Positions 36,467-45,722 of a DNA stretch of 64,000 nt are shown here, piece by piece. The position numbers and the translations under genes were made by a program. The DNA is from Ochrobactrum chromiisoli (GTDB lineage Bacteria > Pseudomonadota > Alphaproteobacteria > Rhizobiales > Rhizobiaceae): assembly GCF_026241335.1 (NCBI RefSeq), contig NZ_JAPHAV010000001.1, forward strand, positions 1 through 64,000, read 5' to 3'. Under the pieces are notes generated by a model. The model did not search any database, had not been told where the DNA came from, and was given only the letters and a program-made list of their open reading frames with translations. Numbering within the stretch: position 1 is the stretch's first letter; each line of letters begins with the position of its first letter.

Positions 36467-37810
36467 CTAATTTGGCGCCGGAGCGTCTGTTGCGGTCTTT
36501 GGCTTGAGGCTTTCGCTCACAAGACGCTGGATGAGCGCGTCGGCATCACGCCGTGCCTTCATCTGGCCTGCAAATTCTTCCGAAACAGCCTTGGCATCGG
36601 CAGGCAACTGCTCCCATTCCGAAACCGCACGCTCAAGATCACCAGCCTGTAGTGCTGCTTCCATACGCGCCGTTATCGGCCCGACACCTGTTCCGCTGAC
36701 ATTACCGGCGACAGGGCGCACACTGACAAGCCCTTTGGCGCTGGCAACCAGCTGATCCCAGATCCCCGCATCGGCAGGCAGCTTGTTTTCCGTGGCGATG
36801 ATCGTGTTGGCAACAGGCCCAAACCATGCATTGAGATCGGCAATCGTCGGCACGCCTTTGTCGGCAAAAGCCGCCAAATCTTCAACGGATGTGCCCTGCG
36901 GAGCAACCGATGTAAAGGTATCAAGCTCGGCCCTGAACGATCCGCCGCGATCAATCGCTGTCTTCAACGCATTGGCTGCAATCAATACCGATGCATCGGG
37001 TTGGCGTGCGCTTTCACTCACTTTGTCCTGAAGCGATACAAGCTTTTGTTCAAGGTTCGAAATCGTGCCGCTATTGCCGGAAACACCCGCCGCGGCCTGA
37101 TCGGCTTGATTCTTCGCGTGACTGAGCTGCTGCTCAAGCGATGCAAGCCGTTCGGTCAAAGCTGAAACATCGGCGGAAACCGCCGTGCTCTCGCCTGCCT
37201 TTGGCAAGGCCGCAATCTGCTGCTGAACCTCCGTCAGGCTTCCGGCAACGGCTTCCGCCTTGATCTCAGCCGCTTCGACATTCTTCTGCAAATCGGCAAG
37301 CTGAGTTTTGCTTGCAGCATCGAGCGGCGCAGGCACTGGATTGCTGCGCAAATCTGCAATCTGCTGCTCAATATGCGCAAGCTGCTCTGCCGTCACACGC
37401 GCGCCCGGCGAAGGCACGACATTGCCCCATTGCAATCCGAGCAATCCGGCCAGCGCAATCACACCACCCGCAACACTCGCCAGAAGATAGGCACCGGTCG
37501 ATCCGGATTTCTTTTCATTCATAGGCGGCATCGATGCGCCAGAACGGGGCATATCTTTCGATACGTCCGGCTTAACACCTGCGGTAAAGGGCGGCTTTTC
37601 CACTTGGGGCCCTGTTTTTGAGGCTTCTGGTTTTGGAGCGCTGCCAGGCTTGGCATCGGCTTTCTGAGAAAAATCCCCGACAGGTTCGGCCTTGGGTGTC
37701 GCTTGAGCGGTCTTGTCTTCATCGACGCGTTTAACATCTGACGGATCAAGATTGATCGTCACAGGCTTGGTTGCCGGTTTGGAATGTCGCGGAGTGCCGG
37801 ATTTCGCCAT
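36467..37810 (-). CDS. mitofilin/Mic60-like protein (COG4223)
   Basis: 447 residues: a disordered, Lys/Pro-rich cytoplasmic N-terminus (1-125), one membrane helix (about 127-148), a long coiled coil (about 160-290; repeated Q, L and E heptads), and a C-terminal helical block with DLERAVSEWEQLPADAKAVSEEF. That architecture and the place between hemD and hemY identify the alphaproteobacterial homologue of mitochondrial Mic60, the organiser of crista junctions. In bacteria, Mic60 shapes intracytoplasmic or inner membranes. AGAGGA precedes the ATG. Confidence 0.85.
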   Translation of the reverse strand: MAKSGTPRHSKPATKPVTINLDPSDVKRVDEDKTAQATPKAEPVGDFSQKADAKPGSAPKPEASKTGPQVEKPPFTAGVKPDVSKDMPRSGASMPPMNEKKSGSTGAYLLASVAGGVIALAGLLGLQWGNVVPSPGARVTAEQLAHIEQQIADLRSNPVPAPLDAASKTQLADLQKNVEAAEIKAEAVAGSLTEVQQQIAALPKAGESTAVSADVSALTERLASLEQQLSHAKNQADQAAAGVSGNSGTISNLEQKLVSLQDKVSESARQPDASVLIAANALKTAIDRGGSFRAELDTFTSVAPQGTSVEDLAAFADKGVPTIADLNAWFGPVANTIIATENKLPADAGIWDQLVASAKGLVSVRPVAGNVSGTGVGPITARMEAALQAGDLERAVSEWEQLPADAKAVSEEFAGQMKARRDADALIQRLVSESLKPKTATDAPAPN

Positions 37811-37893
37811 GGGTCCTCTCGTATTCGCCTATCAGGTGCTTCAGAGCTTATCAGATAAAATCGTCAGATGAAGGAAGGTTGCCCGGAAAAGAG

Positions 37894-38640
37894 TCAAAGT
37901 TTGGAAAACAAACGAAAAATACCACGCTCATCCGGATGATCGGCAACAAGCCGCCTCGCCTGCCATTCCTCTGGCAGCATACGGCCAACACGTTCAGAAA
38001 TACAGAAAAACCGGGTTTCAGCATCCAACTGCGCATGAAATTGCAACTGACATTTCTGCATTATTTCCACAAAACGCTGTGCAGCAACTGCGGAGTAGAG
38101 CAGCACCGCGACAAATGGACCGTCCTTGAAAAGCGCACTGATTTCATTGGCTGAATAATCAATTGCCTCAATATCATAGACATCACAGACCTCCATATTG
38201 AGCCCGGCCTCTGAAACCCTGTCCTCAAATATGGGCTGGCGCACACGACCGGCAAGATAAAGAAGTCTGGCACTTTTCGGCAAGCGCCCGGCAAGCGTTG
38301 CAGCCAGATGCACCGCATCACCACCGCCTTCGATCACAGTCTGAAAGCCCGCGTCCTGCGCTGCCCTTGCTGTGCCTTCGCCCACCGCAAACAAGGGCAA
38401 TGCCTTCAACGATTCAAGATATTCGGTGGGAACATGCCGAAAAGCATTGGCGCTCGTCACTGCCAGCGCATCGAAAGCCTCATTCTTGATTGAAAATTCA
38501 AGCGCGATGGTCCGGCTTACAGGCAGCAAAACCGGCGAAAAGCCAAGATCAGCAAGCTTTGCCGCCGTCTCTGACGCCGACGGTTCCGGCCGTGTGATCA
38601 AAACACGACCACCGGTCACTGCGTTTCGCTTTTGCGCCAA
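37894..38640 (-). CDS. hemD: uroporphyrinogen-III synthase
   Basis: Cyclises hydroxymethylbilane to uroporphyrinogen III. 248 residues, two-lobe HemD fold with low sequence conservation: GRVLITRPEPSASETAAKLADLGF at the start, then ALAVTSANAFRH, LLYLAGRVRQPIF, and LLYSAVAAQRFVE. The start is TTG 38640, two bases after the hemC stop, with GGGAG upstream. Translationally linked to hemC; part of the heme operon. Confidence 0.9.
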   Translation of the reverse strand: MAQKRNAVTGGRVLITRPEPSASETAAKLADLGFSPVLLPVSRTIALEFSIKNEAFDALAVTSANAFRHVPTEYLESLKALPLFAVGEGTARAAQDAGFQTVIEGGGDAVHLAATLAGRLPKSARLLYLAGRVRQPIFEDRVSEAGLNMEVCDVYDIEAIDYSANEISALFKDGPFVAVLLYSAVAAQRFVEIMQKCQLQFHAQLDAETRFFCISERVGRMLPEEWQARRLVADHPDERGIFRLFSKL

Positions 38641-38642
38641 TG

Positions 38643-39572
38643 TTACTCCCAGCCCTCGAAAAACTGTGCGCCTGCTTGCGCACGCACACGCTTGGCGGCA
38701 TCTGAGCCAAGCTCGGCTGCATCCGAAGCCAAACCTTCTGCCGTGACCTCATGCGCGGCACGGCCATCCGGTGTCAGGATCAAGCCACGGAACGAGACCT
38801 TATCCCGCTCAACACGTGCAAGACCGGCAATCGGCGTACGGCATGAGCCATCAAGTGTTGCCAGAAAGGCGCGTTCACAGGCCAGCGCCACATGTGTGTC
38901 GTGATGCGCCAAAGGCTTTAGCAGCGCGTCGATTTTCTCATCACCAATGCGGCTTTCAATGCCAATTGCCCCCTGTCCCGGTGCTGGCAGGAAGATTAAA
39001 GGGTCCAGCAGATCAGTGATCACGTCGGCGAGATCAAGGCGCTTCAAACCGGCACAGGCCAGGAATGTGCCGTCCACTTCGCCCTCTTCAAGCTTACGCA
39101 GACGTGTCTGGACATTGCCGCGAAACATCACCACCTGAAGGTCAGGACGCAGGCGTTTGATCATTGCCTGACGGCGCAGCGACGACGAGCCGACGATAGC
39201 GCCCTGCGGCAGATCGAGAAACCGTTTTGAGGTGCGGCCAACAAAAGCATCGCGCGGATCTTCGCGCTCAAGAAATGTGGAAAGATGAAGACCTTCCGGC
39301 AGAACAGTCGGCATGTCCTTGGTGGAATGCACAGCCAGATCAATGCGACCCTCTTTGAGTGCGGCTTCGATCTCTTCGGTAAAAAGCCCCTTGCCGCCCA
39401 CCTGCGACAGCGGACGATCCTGAATGCGATCCCCCGCAGTGGACATCGGCACGATTTCGATGGCATCTTCATCAAGACCATGCGCGGCGATCAAACGCGA
39501 GCGCGTTTCATAAGCCTGCGCAAGCGCAAGCTTGCTGCCTCTGGTGCCAATCTTCAAGGATGCTGTTTGCAT
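38643..39572 (-). CDS. hemC: porphobilinogen deaminase (hydroxymethylbilane synthase)
   Basis: Joins four porphobilinogens into hydroxymethylbilane. 309 residues. The dipyrromethane cofactor is held by C244 in [30 protein letters not shown], then VHSTKDMPT and the substrate arginines in SSLRRQ are all present. First gene of the heme cluster and divergent from tsaD, with 74 bp between them that should contain both promoters. Confidence 0.97.
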   Translation of the reverse strand: MQTASLKIGTRGSKLALAQAYETRSRLIAAHGLDEDAIEIVPMSTAGDRIQDRPLSQVGGKGLFTEEIEAALKEGRIDLAVHSTKDMPTVLPEGLHLSTFLEREDPRDAFVGRTSKRFLDLPQGAIVGSSSLRRQAMIKRLRPDLQVVMFRGNVQTRLRKLEEGEVDGTFLACAGLKRLDLADVITDLLDPLIFLPAPGQGAIGIESRIGDEKIDALLKPLAHHDTHVALACERAFLATLDGSCRTPIAGLARVERDKVSFRGLILTPDGRAAHEVTAEGLASDAAELGSDAAKRVRAQAGAQFFEGWE

Positions 39573-39646
39573 ATCGCGCCGTCCATGATACCGGGTTTCT
39601 CAAATATTTTAAGTAAGATTACGAGATAGACAGGGTCTAACCGCAA

Positions 39647-40726
39647 ATGCGCATTCTTGGAATAGAGACAAGTTGCGACGAAACAGCCGCCGCCATCGTT
39701 GAACGGGACGATAGCGGCAAAGGGCATATTTTGTCCAATGTCGTGCTCAGCCAGATCGCCGAACATGAACCTTATGGTGGCGTGGTGCCCGAAATCGCTG
39801 CGCGCGCCCATGTAGAGGCGCTCGACCGGCTGGTCGAACGCGCGCTCAAAGACGCCAATCTCAAGCTTGATGAAGTGGACGCAATCGCTGCGACTGCCGG
39901 TCCCGGCCTGATCGGCGGGCTGCTTGTCGGCCTGATGACCGCCAAGGCCATGGCCATGGCTGCAAACAAGCCGTTTTATGCGGTCAATCATCTGGAAGGC
40001 CATGCGCTGACTGCGCGACTGACGGATGATCTTCCATTTCCTTATCTGCTACTGCTGGTGTCCGGTGGTCACACGCAGATGGTTCTGGTGCGCGGCCTTG
40101 GTGATTATGAACGCCTTGGCACGACCATCGACGATGCACTGGGCGAGGCTTTCGACAAAACTGCCAAGCTGCTCGGCCTGCCCTATCCCGGCGGACCGGC
40201 TGTTGAACGCATGGCGTTACAGGGCAACCCCAAGCGTTTTGCGCTGCCAAGACCGCTCAAAGGCGAAGCCCGGCTCGACTTCTCGTTTTCCGGTCTCAAA
40301 ACCGCTGTGCGCCAGACGGCAACAGAACTTAGCCCCTTGTCCGATCAAGATGTTTCAGACATCTGCGCCTCGTTTCAGGATGCGGTTGCCGATACATTGT
40401 CGGATCGGGTGAAGCGGTCGCTGGAGCGTTTTAAGCTGGAGTTCCCGGATTGCGAAACACCATCGCTGATCGTGGCGGGCGGCGTTGCGGCCAACAAGAC
40501 CTTGCGCGCCTCGCTTGAAAAGCTGTGCGCAAAGCACGGTTTCAGTTTCATTGCCCCCCCACTCAATCTCTGTACCGACAATGCGGCGATGATCGCCTGG
40601 GCAGGTGCTGAGCGTGCTGCAACCAAAGGCCCTGATTCGCTCAATCTCGCGCCGCGCTCACGCTGGCCGCTGGATGAAAAATCAGCACCCGTGTTCGGCA
40701 CCGGACGCCGCGGAGCAAAGGCATGA
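39647..40726 (+). CDS. tsaD: tRNA N6-threonylcarbamoyladenosine transferase, TsaD
   Basis: Catalytic ATPase-fold subunit that adds threonylcarbamoyl to A37 of ANN-decoding tRNAs. 359 residues. [14 protein letters not shown] is the N-terminal ASKHA signature; [10 protein letters not shown] and [12 protein letters not shown] hold the metal-binding histidines; [12 protein letters not shown] and [23 protein letters not shown] are conserved. Essential in most bacteria. Its last four bases overlap gpsA (ATGA). Confidence 0.97.
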   Translation: MRILGIETSCDETAAAIVERDDSGKGHILSNVVLSQIAEHEPYGGVVPEIAARAHVEALDRLVERALKDANLKLDEVDAIAATAGPGLIGGLLVGLMTAKAMAMAANKPFYAVNHLEGHALTARLTDDLPFPYLLLLVSGGHTQMVLVRGLGDYERLGTTIDDALGEAFDKTAKLLGLPYPGGPAVERMALQGNPKRFALPRPLKGEARLDFSFSGLKTAVRQTATELSPLSDQDVSDICASFQDAVADTLSDRVKRSLERFKLEFPDCETPSLIVAGGVAANKTLRASLEKLCAKHGFSFIAPPLNLCTDNAAMIAWAGAERAATKGPDSLNLAPRSRWPLDEKSAPVFGTGRRGAKA

Positions 40727-41709
40727 GTAAGCGCGCAAAAATTGCCGTTCTGGGCGGTGGCGCATGGGGCACGGCATTGGCAAGCATGGCAGCCACAGGC
40801 AACCATGACACATGGCTTTATGCCCGTGATGCCAAAACCGTTGACCATATAAACACCCAGCGCCGCAACCCTGCTTATCTTGGCGAGATCGAACTGCCGC
40901 ACGGTATTCGCGCCAGCACGGATGCGCAGGCTGTGCTTGAAAATGCCGATGCAATCCTCGCCGTCATTCCGGCACAGTCCATGCGCAAAGGTCTTCTGGA
41001 ATTGAGCCGTCTCATTCCGCAATCGGCGCCCGTCATTTTATGCGCCAAGGGCATTGAGCGCGACACCGGCCGGCTGATGTCAGAAGTGGTGGCCGACGTT
41101 CTGCCCGATCATCAAATCGCAGCCCTTTCCGGCCCAAGCTTTGCCACCGATGTGGCGCGCGGCCTGCCAACGGCTGTAACCATTGCGTGCGAAGATGCCG
41201 CCATTGCCGATCAATTGGCAGCAACGCTCTCCGGCCCCGCATTCCGCTGTTATTCGACCACCGATCTCAAGGGCGTTGAGATCGGTGGCGCACTGAAAAA
41301 TGTGCTGGCTCTCGCAGCAGGGGCCGCCATCGGGCGTGGCTATGGTGCGAGTGCTCAGGCAGCACTTGTCACACGCGGCTTTGCCGAACTGCGCCGTGTA
41401 GCACTTGCCATGGGCGCAAAGCCTGAAACCATCATGGGCCTCTCCGGCCTTGGCGATCTGATGCTGACCTGTTCGTCATCGCAGTCACGCAATTATTCTT
41501 ACGGACTGGCTTTGGGACGTAGCGAAGACCTCACCAACCGCCCCCTGGCGGAAGGTGTTGCAACAGCTCCCATCGCAGCCGAACTTTGCAGAAAATATAG
41601 TGTTCCAGCCCCGATCATCACGGCGGTTGCAGCCCTTCTTGCAGGAAAAACAACGATTGATGAAGCTGTGACGGCTCTTCTTAACCGACCACTCAAGACC
41701 GAGGATTAA
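40723..41709 (+). CDS. gpsA: glycerol-3-phosphate dehydrogenase [NAD(P)+]
   Basis: Makes sn-glycerol-3-phosphate for phospholipids from dihydroxyacetone phosphate. 328 residues. The nucleotide loop is [12 protein letters not shown] (GxGxxG type); [16 protein letters not shown], then [17 protein letters not shown] and [19 protein letters not shown] contain the active-site lysine and Asp. It overlaps tsaD by 4 nt and is followed by yciI after 2 bp, so the genes form one operon. Confidence 0.96.
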   Translation: MSKRAKIAVLGGGAWGTALASMAATGNHDTWLYARDAKTVDHINTQRRNPAYLGEIELPHGIRASTDAQAVLENADAILAVIPAQSMRKGLLELSRLIPQSAPVILCAKGIERDTGRLMSEVVADVLPDHQIAALSGPSFATDVARGLPTAVTIACEDAAIADQLAATLSGPAFRCYSTTDLKGVEIGGALKNVLALAAGAAIGRGYGASAQAALVTRGFAELRRVALAMGAKPETIMGLSGLGDLMLTCSSSQSRNYSYGLALGRSEDLTNRPLAEGVATAPIAAELCRKYSVPAPIITAVAALLAGKTTIDEAVTALLNRPLKTED

Positions 41710-41711
41710 AC

Positions 41712-42002
41712 ATGCTTTTTGCTCTTCTGTGCAACGACAAGCCTGACCATCTGCAAGTACGCCTTGATACGCGCCCGGCGCATCTCGACTATCTCAAGGG
41801 CCTTGGTGATACGCTGAAGTTCGCAGGTCCTTTCCTCGGCGAAGACGGCAAGCCAAATGGCAGCCTCGTCGTGGTTGAAGCAGCCTCAAAGGCAGAAGCC
41901 GAAAAGATCGGCGCCAATGACCCTTACGCACTGGCCGGTCTTTTTGCTGATGTGAGCGTGCGCCCGTGGAACTGGGCCATCAACAATCCTGCAAACGCTT
42001 GA
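41712..42002 (+). CDS. YciI family protein
   Basis: 96 residues, ferredoxin-like fold. MLFALLCNDKPDHLQVRLDTRPAHLDYLKGLGD, with a conserved His-Asp pair (RPAHLDYL), and NDPYALAGLFADVSVRPW are YciI marks. The family may be a small dehalogenase-like or regulatory enzyme; no reaction is proven for this group. Third gene of the tsaD operon. Confidence 0.9.
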   Translation: MLFALLCNDKPDHLQVRLDTRPAHLDYLKGLGDTLKFAGPFLGEDGKPNGSLVVVEAASKAEAEKIGANDPYALAGLFADVSVRPWNWAINNPANA

Positions 42003-42012
42003 AGGTAGAATA

Positions 42013-42441
42013 ATGGCTTACTGGCTGTTCAAGTCCGAACCCTTCAAATGGTCATGGGAAATGCAGAAAGCCCGTGGTGAACAAGGCGAGCAGTGGGACG
42101 GTGTGCGCAACTATCTCGCACGCAACAACATGCGCGCCATGAAGCTCGGCGACAAAGGCTTTTTTTATCATTCCAACGAAGGTCTGGAAGTGGTCGGCAT
42201 TGTCGAAGTCTGCGCCCTTTCACATCCTGACAGCACCACGGACGATCCGCGCTGGGATTGTGTGGATATCAAGGCCGTGCGCGACATGCCAAAACCTGTC
42301 ACGCTCAAGGATGTAAAAGCCAATCCAAAGCTCGAAAAAATGGCGCTCGTCACCTCGATGCGTCTTTCGGTGCAACCAGTGACAGAAGACGAGTGGATTG
42401 AAGTCTGCCGTATGGGTGGACTGGATGCCAAAGACATCTAA
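42013..42441 (+). CDS. EVE domain protein
   Basis: 142 residues, one PUA-like EVE domain: MAYWLFKSEPFKWSWEMQ, then VRNYLARNNMRAMKLGDKGFFYHSN, and the C-terminal VSTMRLSVQPV-type block here reading VTSMRLSVQPVTEDEW. EVE proteins bind modified bases (5-methylcytosine and similar) or nucleotides and belong to the PUA/YTH-like fold. Sits in the tsaD-gpsA operon. Its stop codon overlaps the start of the next gene (TAATG). Confidence 0.93.
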   Translation: MAYWLFKSEPFKWSWEMQKARGEQGEQWDGVRNYLARNNMRAMKLGDKGFFYHSNEGLEVVGIVEVCALSHPDSTTDDPRWDCVDIKAVRDMPKPVTLKDVKANPKLEKMALVTSMRLSVQPVTEDEWIEVCRMGGLDAKDI

Positions 42442-43097
42442 TGCTTGATCCGGCACAAAAAAGCACGCGCGATTTCATACTGGCCAATACCGGCCTGCAA
42501 GCGCCACCGCATGTGCCGGAAATCAGCCTCTATCTGGCCGATGAAGCCCACGACCTCTGGCATAAAACCGAGGAAGAACTGGCAACCATCGGCCTGCCGC
42601 CGCCCTTCTGGGCTTTTGCATGGGCAGGCGGTCAGGGTGTTGCACGCTATATTCTCGATCATCCGAAGGCAGTTGCAGGCAAAACCGTGCTGGATTTCGC
42701 ATCCGGCTCGGGTCTCGTCGCCATTAGCGCGATGAAGGCGGGCGCAAAAAGCGTTACCGCATCCGATATTGATCCCTTTGCGCTACCGGCAATCGAAATC
42801 AACGCGGCTGCAAACAGCGTTGCCATTACCCCGACACTCACCGACCTGATCGATCGGGATCATGGCTGGGAGGTCGTACTTGCGGGCGATGTGTTCTATG
42901 AAAAGCCACTCGCAGATCGTCTGATTCCGTGGTTTTCAAAGCTTGCTGCACGTGGTGCCCGCATCATCGTCGGCGATCCGGGCCGCGCCTATCTTCCCAA
43001 ACAGCGACTTGAGCAGCTTGCCGTCTATACGGTGCCTGTCACACGCGCGCTTGAAGATGCAGAGGTCAAGCGCACAACCGTCTGGACATTCTTATAG
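42441..43097 (+). CDS. class I methyltransferase, probable ETF-beta lysine methyltransferase (METTL20/ETFBKMT type)
   Basis: 218 residues. FWAFAWAGGQGVARYI (about 53-68) precedes motif I VLDFASGSGLVAI; the next motif ends SDIDPFALPAIEINA; and GDVFYEKPLADRLIPW holds the D-x-x-[YF] motif of the METTL20-type seven-beta-strand protein lysine methyltransferases. The Agrobacterium relative methylates ETF-beta in its recognition loop. The EtfB in this window keeps that loop ([10 protein letters not shown]). Annotation pipelines usually call it only a methyltransferase. Last gene of the tsaD operon. Confidence 0.82.
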   Translation: MLDPAQKSTRDFILANTGLQAPPHVPEISLYLADEAHDLWHKTEEELATIGLPPPFWAFAWAGGQGVARYILDHPKAVAGKTVLDFASGSGLVAISAMKAGAKSVTASDIDPFALPAIEINAAANSVAITPTLTDLIDRDHGWEVVLAGDVFYEKPLADRLIPWFSKLAARGARIIVGDPGRAYLPKQRLEQLAVYTVPVTRALEDAEVKRTTVWTFL

Positions 43098-43098
43098 C

Positions 43099-43148
43099 GC
43101 TTGTCGATGTTCCCAAAACCGGTTCCCACTTTTGGGCGACAAGCTTTT
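43099..43148. terminator. dispersed repeat copy E, acting as a terminator
   Basis: GCTTGTCG (43099-43106) pairs with CGACAAGC (43137-43144). Nested inside, CCCAAAA (43112-43118) pairs with TTTTGGG (43130-43136). The loop holds CCGGTTCCCAC, the core shared with copy A. TTTTATTT follows on the plus strand, so it can end the tsaD operon before the convergent gene. Confidence 0.75.
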
Positions 43149-43150
43149 AT

Positions 43151-44008
43151 TTAGGCAAACCTCTTCGCGCCAGCCACACACAGCACCACCACACCAGCGG
43201 TCATCACCATACCCATGCTCACCGGCTCACCCGCGATGGATGCAGCGAGCATCAGCCCGAAAAATGGCTGCAACAATTGCAGCTGTCCGACAGCCGCAGC
43301 ACCGCCCTGCGCAAGCCCGCGATACCAGAAGAAAAAGCCGATCAGCATTGAAAATAACGTAACATAGGCAAGTCCACCCCATGCCATTGCGCCGATATGC
43401 CCCCATGTTTGAGGACGCATCAGAATACTGAGCGGCAGCATGATCGGCAGCGAAAAGACCAGCGCCCAGCAGATCACCTGCCAGCCGCCGAGCCTGCGTG
43501 AAAGGCTTGCGCCTTCGGCATATCCCAGTCCGCAAACGATGATTGCGCCGAGCATCAGCATATCGCCCAGCAATGTGGACTGACTGCCCTGACCGTAGGC
43601 ATAGGATGCGACGATGACACCGCCAGCAACTGAAAACAGCCAGAACAAAGGACGCGGTCTCTCACCACCGCGCAGCACCGCAAACAAAGCCGTCGAAAGC
43701 GGCAGCAGGCCGATAAAGACAATCGCATGCGCTGAGGTCATATGTTGCAGCGCAAGACCGGTCAAAAGCGGGAAGCCCACCACCACACCGAGCGCCACAA
43801 CAAGCAGGGAAACAATGTCTTGAGAGCGCGGAAATGGCGCACGAAAGGCAAGCAACAGCACAAGGCCAATAAGGCCCGCCATTGATGCTCGCGCCATCGT
43901 CAAAAAAGTCGGGTCGATATCGATCACCGCCAGCCGTGTGGCCGGCAGTGACCCGCTGAAAATGAGAACCCCCAGAAAACCGTTAATCCAACCCGCTGTT
44001 TTGCTCAT
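43151..44008 (-). CDS. EamA/DMT-family transporter
   Basis: 285 residues from ATG 44008 (MSKTAGWINGFLGVLIFSGS); a longer frame to 44065 has no better ribosome binding site. Ten membrane helices in two EamA repeats. LPATRLAVIDIDPTFLTMAR at the start of repeat one and GAAAVGQLQLLQPFFGLMLAASIAGEP in repeat two are typical. Divergent from a MocR-type regulator, which suggests the regulator controls this exporter. Substrate unknown. Confidence 0.88.
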   Translation of the reverse strand: MSKTAGWINGFLGVLIFSGSLPATRLAVIDIDPTFLTMARASMAGLIGLVLLLAFRAPFPRSQDIVSLLVVALGVVVGFPLLTGLALQHMTSAHAIVFIGLLPLSTALFAVLRGGERPRPLFWLFSVAGGVIVASYAYGQGSQSTLLGDMLMLGAIIVCGLGYAEGASLSRRLGGWQVICWALVFSLPIMLPLSILMRPQTWGHIGAMAWGGLAYVTLFSMLIGFFFWYRGLAQGGAAAVGQLQLLQPFFGLMLAASIAGEPVSMGMVMTAGVVVLCVAGAKRFA

Positions 44009-44081
44009 TGCGTCTTTTCGACCTTCATCAAACTTGTTAGGTGATTTTCCATATGTGCATCCCATGCGGCCAATTGATCAG

Positions 44082-44121
44082 AGACAATTTGCAGACAATT
44101 CTGCTAAACTGTACCGATACA
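44082..44121. promoter_or_regulatory. candidate MocR operator between the EamA gene and its regulator
   Basis: AGACAATT occurs at 44082-44089 and again at 44093-44100, 11 bp apart (one helical turn), and CAATT also at 44071-44075. Further right, TGTA-CCGA-TACA (44110-44121) is an inverted repeat just before the regulator's ribosome binding site. Direct-repeat operators are usual for MocR regulators; assignment is inferred. Confidence 0.45.
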
Positions 44122-44134
44122 AAGGATGATACAG

Positions 44135-45607
44135 ATGATTTCAAAGGGCCTTTTGCGCAGTCTTGAAGCCGTTGAGGCCGCCTATCTTGGCGGACACAGC
44201 GATGAAAAAGCCGCATCTGAAAAAATGCCACTCGTCGAAAAGGTCATGACCATCATTCGCGACCGCATCGCCGCGATGAGCCTTGCTCCCGGTGCCCGTC
44301 TGCCATCCATTCGCCGGCTGGCGGACACGATGAACGTCTCAAAATCAACCGTGGTCGAAGCCTATGACCGTCTGGTTGCGGAAGGCATTATTCAATCGCG
44401 CCGCGGTGCGGGTTTTTATGTTTCTGAGCGCGCGCGCCAACCCTTCACCATAACCGCAACAATGCCATACAAGGACAGGCAGATTGATCCTTTCTGGGTC
44501 ATGCGGCAATCGCTTGAAGCGCACAGCGAGACTTACAAGCCGGGTTGCGGCTGGCTACCCGATGAATGGTTGCCACTCGAAGGCATCCGCCGGGCCATGC
44601 GCGCCATCGCCCGCGATGAAAATAGCAATCTTGTCACCTATGGTGAACCGCTCGGCTTTCGCCCTTTGCGAAACCATCTTGCCCGCAAGCTGTCCGAACA
44701 AGGGATCGATATGTCAGGCGGCGATATATTGCTGACCGATTCCGGCACCCATGCCATCGACCTTATCTGCCGCTTTCTGCTGCAACCAGGCGACACCGTG
44801 CTCGTGGATGATCCCTGCTATTTCAATTTTCAGGCAGCACTTCTTTCGCATCGCGTCAAACTCATCGGCATTCCCTATACGCATTCCGGCCCCGATCTGG
44901 ATGCCTTCGCCAAAGTGGCTGAAGAACACGCACCAAAGCTCTATATTTCCAATGCAGGGCTGCACAATCCAACCGGCGGTATCATGACGCCTGCAACGGC
45001 ACACCGTTTGCTGAAACTTGCAGAACTGCATGATATCAAACTGGTTGAAGACAATATCTTCGGTGATTTTCATCCATCCCCCTCACCGCTGCTTGCTGAA
45101 CTCGACGGCTTTGACCGCGTTCTGCATATCGGCAGTTTTTCAAAAACACTCTCGGCTGCGGCGCGCGTTGGTTACATTGCCGCACGCCACGACTGGATCG
45201 ACGGCCTGACCGATCTGAAACTTGCAACCTCATTCAGCAGCAATGTTTTGTCTGCGCAAATCGTCCATACGCTGCTCACCGATGGCACCTATCGCCGCCA
45301 TATCGACAGCCTGCGTGCAAAACTTGCCGATGCGATGACCATGACCGCCAACCGGCTCAAAGCAGCAGGGCTTGAACTCTGGACAGAGCCGCAGGGTGGT
45401 CTTTTTCTCTGGGCCCAGCTACCCGAAGGGATGGATTCAGGCAAGATCGCGCGCTATGCCCTGCAAAAAGACGTCATGCTGGCACCGGGCGATGTTTTCA
45501 GTCCCTCGCGAAAGGCAACACGCTATCTGCGTTTCAATGTTGCGCAATCAATAGAGCCTTATATCTTTACCGTTCTTGGTGATGCGATGCGCGACGCATC
45601 CGCATAA
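44135..45607 (+). CDS. MocR-type (GntR HTH plus aminotransferase fold) regulator
   Basis: 490 residues from ATG 44135, 8 nt after AAAGGA. The N-terminal winged helix (about 35-105) has LPSIRRLADTMNVSKSTVVEAYDRLVAEGII and SRRGAGFYV; a linker follows, then an aminotransferase class I fold (about 160-490). The PLP lysine is in HIGSFSKTLSAAARVGYIAA, and SNAGLHNPTGGIM binds the cofactor. Such proteins sense amino acids or pyridoxal and regulate a nearby transport or catabolic gene; here the divergent EamA exporter. The effector is unknown. Confidence 0.92.
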   Translation: MISKGLLRSLEAVEAAYLGGHSDEKAASEKMPLVEKVMTIIRDRIAAMSLAPGARLPSIRRLADTMNVSKSTVVEAYDRLVAEGIIQSRRGAGFYVSERARQPFTITATMPYKDRQIDPFWVMRQSLEAHSETYKPGCGWLPDEWLPLEGIRRAMRAIARDENSNLVTYGEPLGFRPLRNHLARKLSEQGIDMSGGDILLTDSGTHAIDLICRFLLQPGDTVLVDDPCYFNFQAALLSHRVKLIGIPYTHSGPDLDAFAKVAEEHAPKLYISNAGLHNPTGGIMTPATAHRLLKLAELHDIKLVEDNIFGDFHPSPSPLLAELDGFDRVLHIGSFSKTLSAAARVGYIAARHDWIDGLTDLKLATSFSSNVLSAQIVHTLLTDGTYRRHIDSLRAKLADAMTMTANRLKAAGLELWTEPQGGLFLWAQLPEGMDSGKIARYALQKDVMLAPGDVFSPSRKATRYLRFNVAQSIEPYIFTVLGDAMRDASA

Positions 45608-45722
45608 ACGCATTCACCCGCTCGCATCGAAAACAACTTCAAGAAAAACCCATGCAGTACGTTGGCCGATGAGGGATATACTCGCCCCCTGTCTTTGAGG
45701 AGAGACATCGGGAGGGATAAAC

